Position numbers and translations under genes: made by a program
Part shown: positions 62,031 to 64,000 of the stretch, piece after piece
Position numbering within the stretch: the first letter of the stretch is position 1
How the letters are laid out: every line of letters begins with the position of its first letter
Notes under the pieces: generated by a model
Databases searched by the model: none
Seen by the model: the letters and a program-made list of their open reading frames with translations, nothing else
Told to the model about the DNA's origin: nothing
NCBI RefSeq assembly: GCF_007744675.1
Contig: NZ_CP036269.1
Coordinates: 2,061,501 to 2,125,500 of the forward strand
DNA from: Gimesia alba
GTDB taxonomy: Bacteria; Planctomycetota; Planctomycetia; Planctomycetales; Planctomycetaceae
Direction: 5' to 3'
Length of the DNA stretch: 64,000 bases

Positions 62031-64000
62031 ATGACTGTTTCGTTCACTCGATCCCCTGAAAGTGGCTCAACAAACTCTGGTTTTAAATTGCTGGCGCTGT
62101 TGTTGCTGACCGTCAGTGTCGGCTTTGCTCCTGTTGCCTCGGCGGCGGAACCACAAGTGAATCTCGGAAACCGTCTGGTCTATCTCGATCAGGATGATCC
62201 TTATTACGTCTCGCAGAAATTTCCCAAGCTGGTTACACCCCAATGGTATGGCGATAAAAAGGTCAAAGCGGTCTGCGTGCTCGCCATTGATGACATGCGC
62301 GACATTCAGAAGTACGAAGCCTATCTGCGGCCGATTCTGGAACGACTCAAAGAAATCAACGGTCGTGCCGGCGCGAGCATTATGACGTGCCGCGTCGATC
62401 CGAACGATCCCCATTTACAGAAATGGATCAAAGAAGGGGTGAGCATCGACGTGCATACCTATGACCATCCCTGTCCACTGTTAAAGGATCGCGACTTCGA
62501 CAAAGCGAAGGGGACTGTGGATCGTTGTATTGATCTATTGAATGAGATTCCCAACAGCCAGCCCGTTGCCTACCGTATGCCCTGTTGCGATTCATTGAAT
62601 ACAGTCAGCCCGCGATTTTTTACCGAGATCTTTAACAGTCGCTCACCCCAGGGAAACTTTCTGCAAATCGATACGTCGGTCTTTCATGTCTTCACGGCCA
62701 ATGATCCGGAACTGCCCAAAGAATATGTCCTCGACGCCGATGGGCAGGGGAAAATTGAAAAATACGTCCCCGTCGATCGCGGTTTTGTGAATACGATTTT
62801 CGACTATCCTTATCCGTACCCCATCTCGCGACTCTGTTGGGAATTTTCCTGCGTGACTCCCAGTGACTGGTCGGCTCAACATCGACAGAAGAAGAATAAT
62901 CCACTGACCGTGCGAGACTGGACCGCCGTCCTGGATGCAACCGTCGTCAAACAGGGCACGTTCAATCTGGTCTATCATCCGCATGGCTGGATCAGCAACG
63001 AGCAGATCATCAAACTGATTGACCATGCCGTGACGAAGCATGGATCGGCCGTGCAGTTCCTTTCGTTTCAAGATGTGCTTCAGCGAATGAACGAGCATCT
63101 ACTGGCAGGCCAACCGTTACGAAATGCGAGCGGTGCCGATAATGGCGTGCGACTGCTGGACTTGAACAATGACGGCTTTATGGACGTGGTGATTGGTAAT
63201 GAACGCGTTCAGAAAACACGCATCTGGAATCCGAAGCAGCAGACCTGGAGTGAATCCAGCTTCCCCACGCGACTGGTGTCTCAACCTGATTCCGAGGGGA
63301 ATCAGGCCACTCGCAGCCGTTTTGGTGTGCTGAATGGGGAAGTCATTTTATTAACACTGACGCCAGAAAAATCCTCCGCCTGGCGGTTTCACGCGGGAAG
63401 CTGGGTTGAAGACAAACGCCTGCTCACAGGCTTGCCAACAGGTAAGGCGGCTCTGTTAACACTTAAGAACGACACCGATCAGGGACTTCGACTGCGAGAT
63501 TTGAACAACGACGGCCAATGCGAACTCATCGTCTCGAATCCGAAACAACAGGCGGTCTTTGCCTGGTCAGAAACTGATTCCTGCTGGCAGAAATTGCCCT
63601 GGTCGCTTCCGGAAGAGTCAACCATTGTTGATGGGAAGGGTCGCGATGCCGGCTTGCGTTTTGCCGACATCAATGAAGATGGTTTTGCGGATGCTCTATT
63701 TTCCAATGAGGATCGATATTCACTGCATCTCTTCACATCCCTGAAAGACGGCTGGAAAAAAGTGTTCCAGAAAGAGCGTCAGGACGGCGATGATATGCCT
63801 GCGATTTCACGCAACGGCACGAATAACGGCGCCTGGTTTCATTCCAAACATCTCTGGGTACAAAATGAAAATACCGCCAAGCTGAAACATCTGGTCGCGG
63901 GCAAATCGTTTGATGAATTATTGGAAGAAGGGGGACCACGGCCCAAGTCTCCCGATGTCGCTTTAAAGACGATCGAAGTCAAACCCGGCTTTCACGTCGA
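62031..64000 (+). CDS. Polysaccharide deacetylase - FG-GAP repeat - heme-dehydrogenase fusion, 3' end outside window
   Basis: The frame is open from ATG 62031 to the window end (656 codons seen). Signal peptide: residues about 20-44 (LLALLLLTVSVGF in the middle). Residues about 75-355 fit a NodB-type polysaccharide deacetylase: VLAIDDMRD (metal Asp pair), DVHTYDHPCPL (the HxxxH pair) and AYRMPCCDS. Residues about 365-600 contain three FG-GAP/VCBS-like repeats (RLLDLNNDGFMDVVIGN, LRLRDLNNDGQCELIVSN, LRFADINEDGFADALFSN), which usually bind calcium in a propeller. The last visible residues, ALKTIEVKPGFHV, match the start of the TIGR02604 dehydrogenase domain (compare ALKSFKLHDDFQIELVAAEP in the protein at 53774). 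It is an exported multi-domain glycan-active protein. Confidence 0.88.
   Translation, partial: MTVSFTRSPESGSTNSGFKLLALLLLTVSVGFAPVASAAEPQVNLGNRLVYLDQDDPYYVSQKFPKLVTPQWYGDKKVKAVCVLAIDDMRDIQKYEAYLRPILERLKEINGRAGASIMTCRVDPNDPHLQKWIKEGVSIDVHTYDHPCPLLKDRDFDKAKGTVDRCIDLLNEIPNSQPVAYRMPCCDSLNTVSPRFFTEIFNSRSPQGNFLQIDTSVFHVFTANDPELPKEYVLDADGQGKIEKYVPVDRGFVNTIFDYPYPYPISRLCWEFSCVTPSDWSAQHRQKKNNPLTVRDWTAVLDATVVKQGTFNLVYHPHGWISNEQIIKLIDHAVTKHGSAVQFLSFQDVLQRMNEHLLAGQPLRNASGADNGVRLLDLNNDGFMDVVIGNERVQKTRIWNPKQQTWSESSFPTRLVSQPDSEGNQATRSRFGVLNGEVILLTLTPEKSSAWRFHAGSWVEDKRLLTGLPTGKAALLTLKNDTDQGLRLRDLNNDGQCELIVSNPKQQAVFAWSETDSCWQKLPWSLPEESTIVDGKGRDAGLRFADINEDGFADALFSNEDRYSLHLFTSLKDGWKKVFQKERQDGDDMPAISRNGTNNGAWFHSKHLWVQNENTAKLKHLVAGKSFDELLEEGGPRPKSPDVALKTIEVKPGFHV

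Overview
The window looks like a chromosomal segment from a planctomycete of the Planctomycetaceae, most like Gimesia; the phylum is near certain, the genus is a guess. The evidence is four copies of the planctomycete-type pair DUF1549/DUF1553 plus Tat-exported DUF1501, a DUF1559 pseudopilin-like protein, two proteins of the Pirellula/Verrucomicrobium heme-binding dehydrogenase type, a sulfatase, and many secreted beta-propeller proteins. There are no rRNA or tRNA genes and no CRISPR array that I can see.

Layout. 1-6.6 kb: the end of a DUF1549/DUF1553 gene with its DUF1501 partner, an IS630-type insertion sequence sitting inside a dispersed repeat, a DUF1559 gene and a small lipoprotein. 6.8-11 kb: a lysine-degradation module (lysine dehydrogenase-like plus aminoadipate-semialdehyde dehydrogenase) divergent from an unusual tandem VOC-fold protein. 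11-13.1 kb: a Gfo/Idh/MocA oxidoreductase gene with a damaged start, bracketed by two ~290-bp imperfect direct repeats. 13.3-16.8 kb: a P-type proton ATPase followed by a PPK2 polyphosphate kinase. 16.9-21 kb: a hydroxyproline-type catabolic operon (DapA-family lyase, epimerase, FAD dehydrogenase) divergent from a PAS-AraC regulator.

21-24.9 kb is an accessory, repeat-rich stretch with two SUKH (SMI1/KNR4) immunity-like genes between ~223-bp near-identical direct repeats, and no recognisable toxin. 24.9-29.4 kb holds a second DUF1549/DUF1553-DUF1501 pair, followed by the core genes pheS-pheT (29.7-33.2 kb). 33.6-41.2 kb is a likely operon of a third pair, an Ldh-family oxidoreductase and a sodium:solute symporter. 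41.2-47.4 kb on the minus strand carries exported redox and propeller proteins (TlpA-like lipoprotein, YVTN/di-heme protein, a CxxC protein, a PQQ-type propeller). 47.6-51 kb is the fourth pair, on the minus strand and lacking the N-terminal cytochrome domain.

52-64 kb holds a sulfatase, a heme-binding membrane dehydrogenase, an FCD-AraC regulator divergent from a sialidase-fold protein, a two-domain fasciclin protein, and a GntR/FCD regulator divergent from a large protein that runs off the window. That last protein joins a polysaccharide-deacetylase domain, FG-GAP-like repeats and the start of a heme-type dehydrogenase domain. Related palindromes (ATTGTATACAAT type) lie in both divergent regulator regions. 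Overall the window suggests a heterotroph that processes polysaccharides at the cell surface and burns amino acids. Intergenic spaces are shaped by at least five families of dispersed palindromic repeats.
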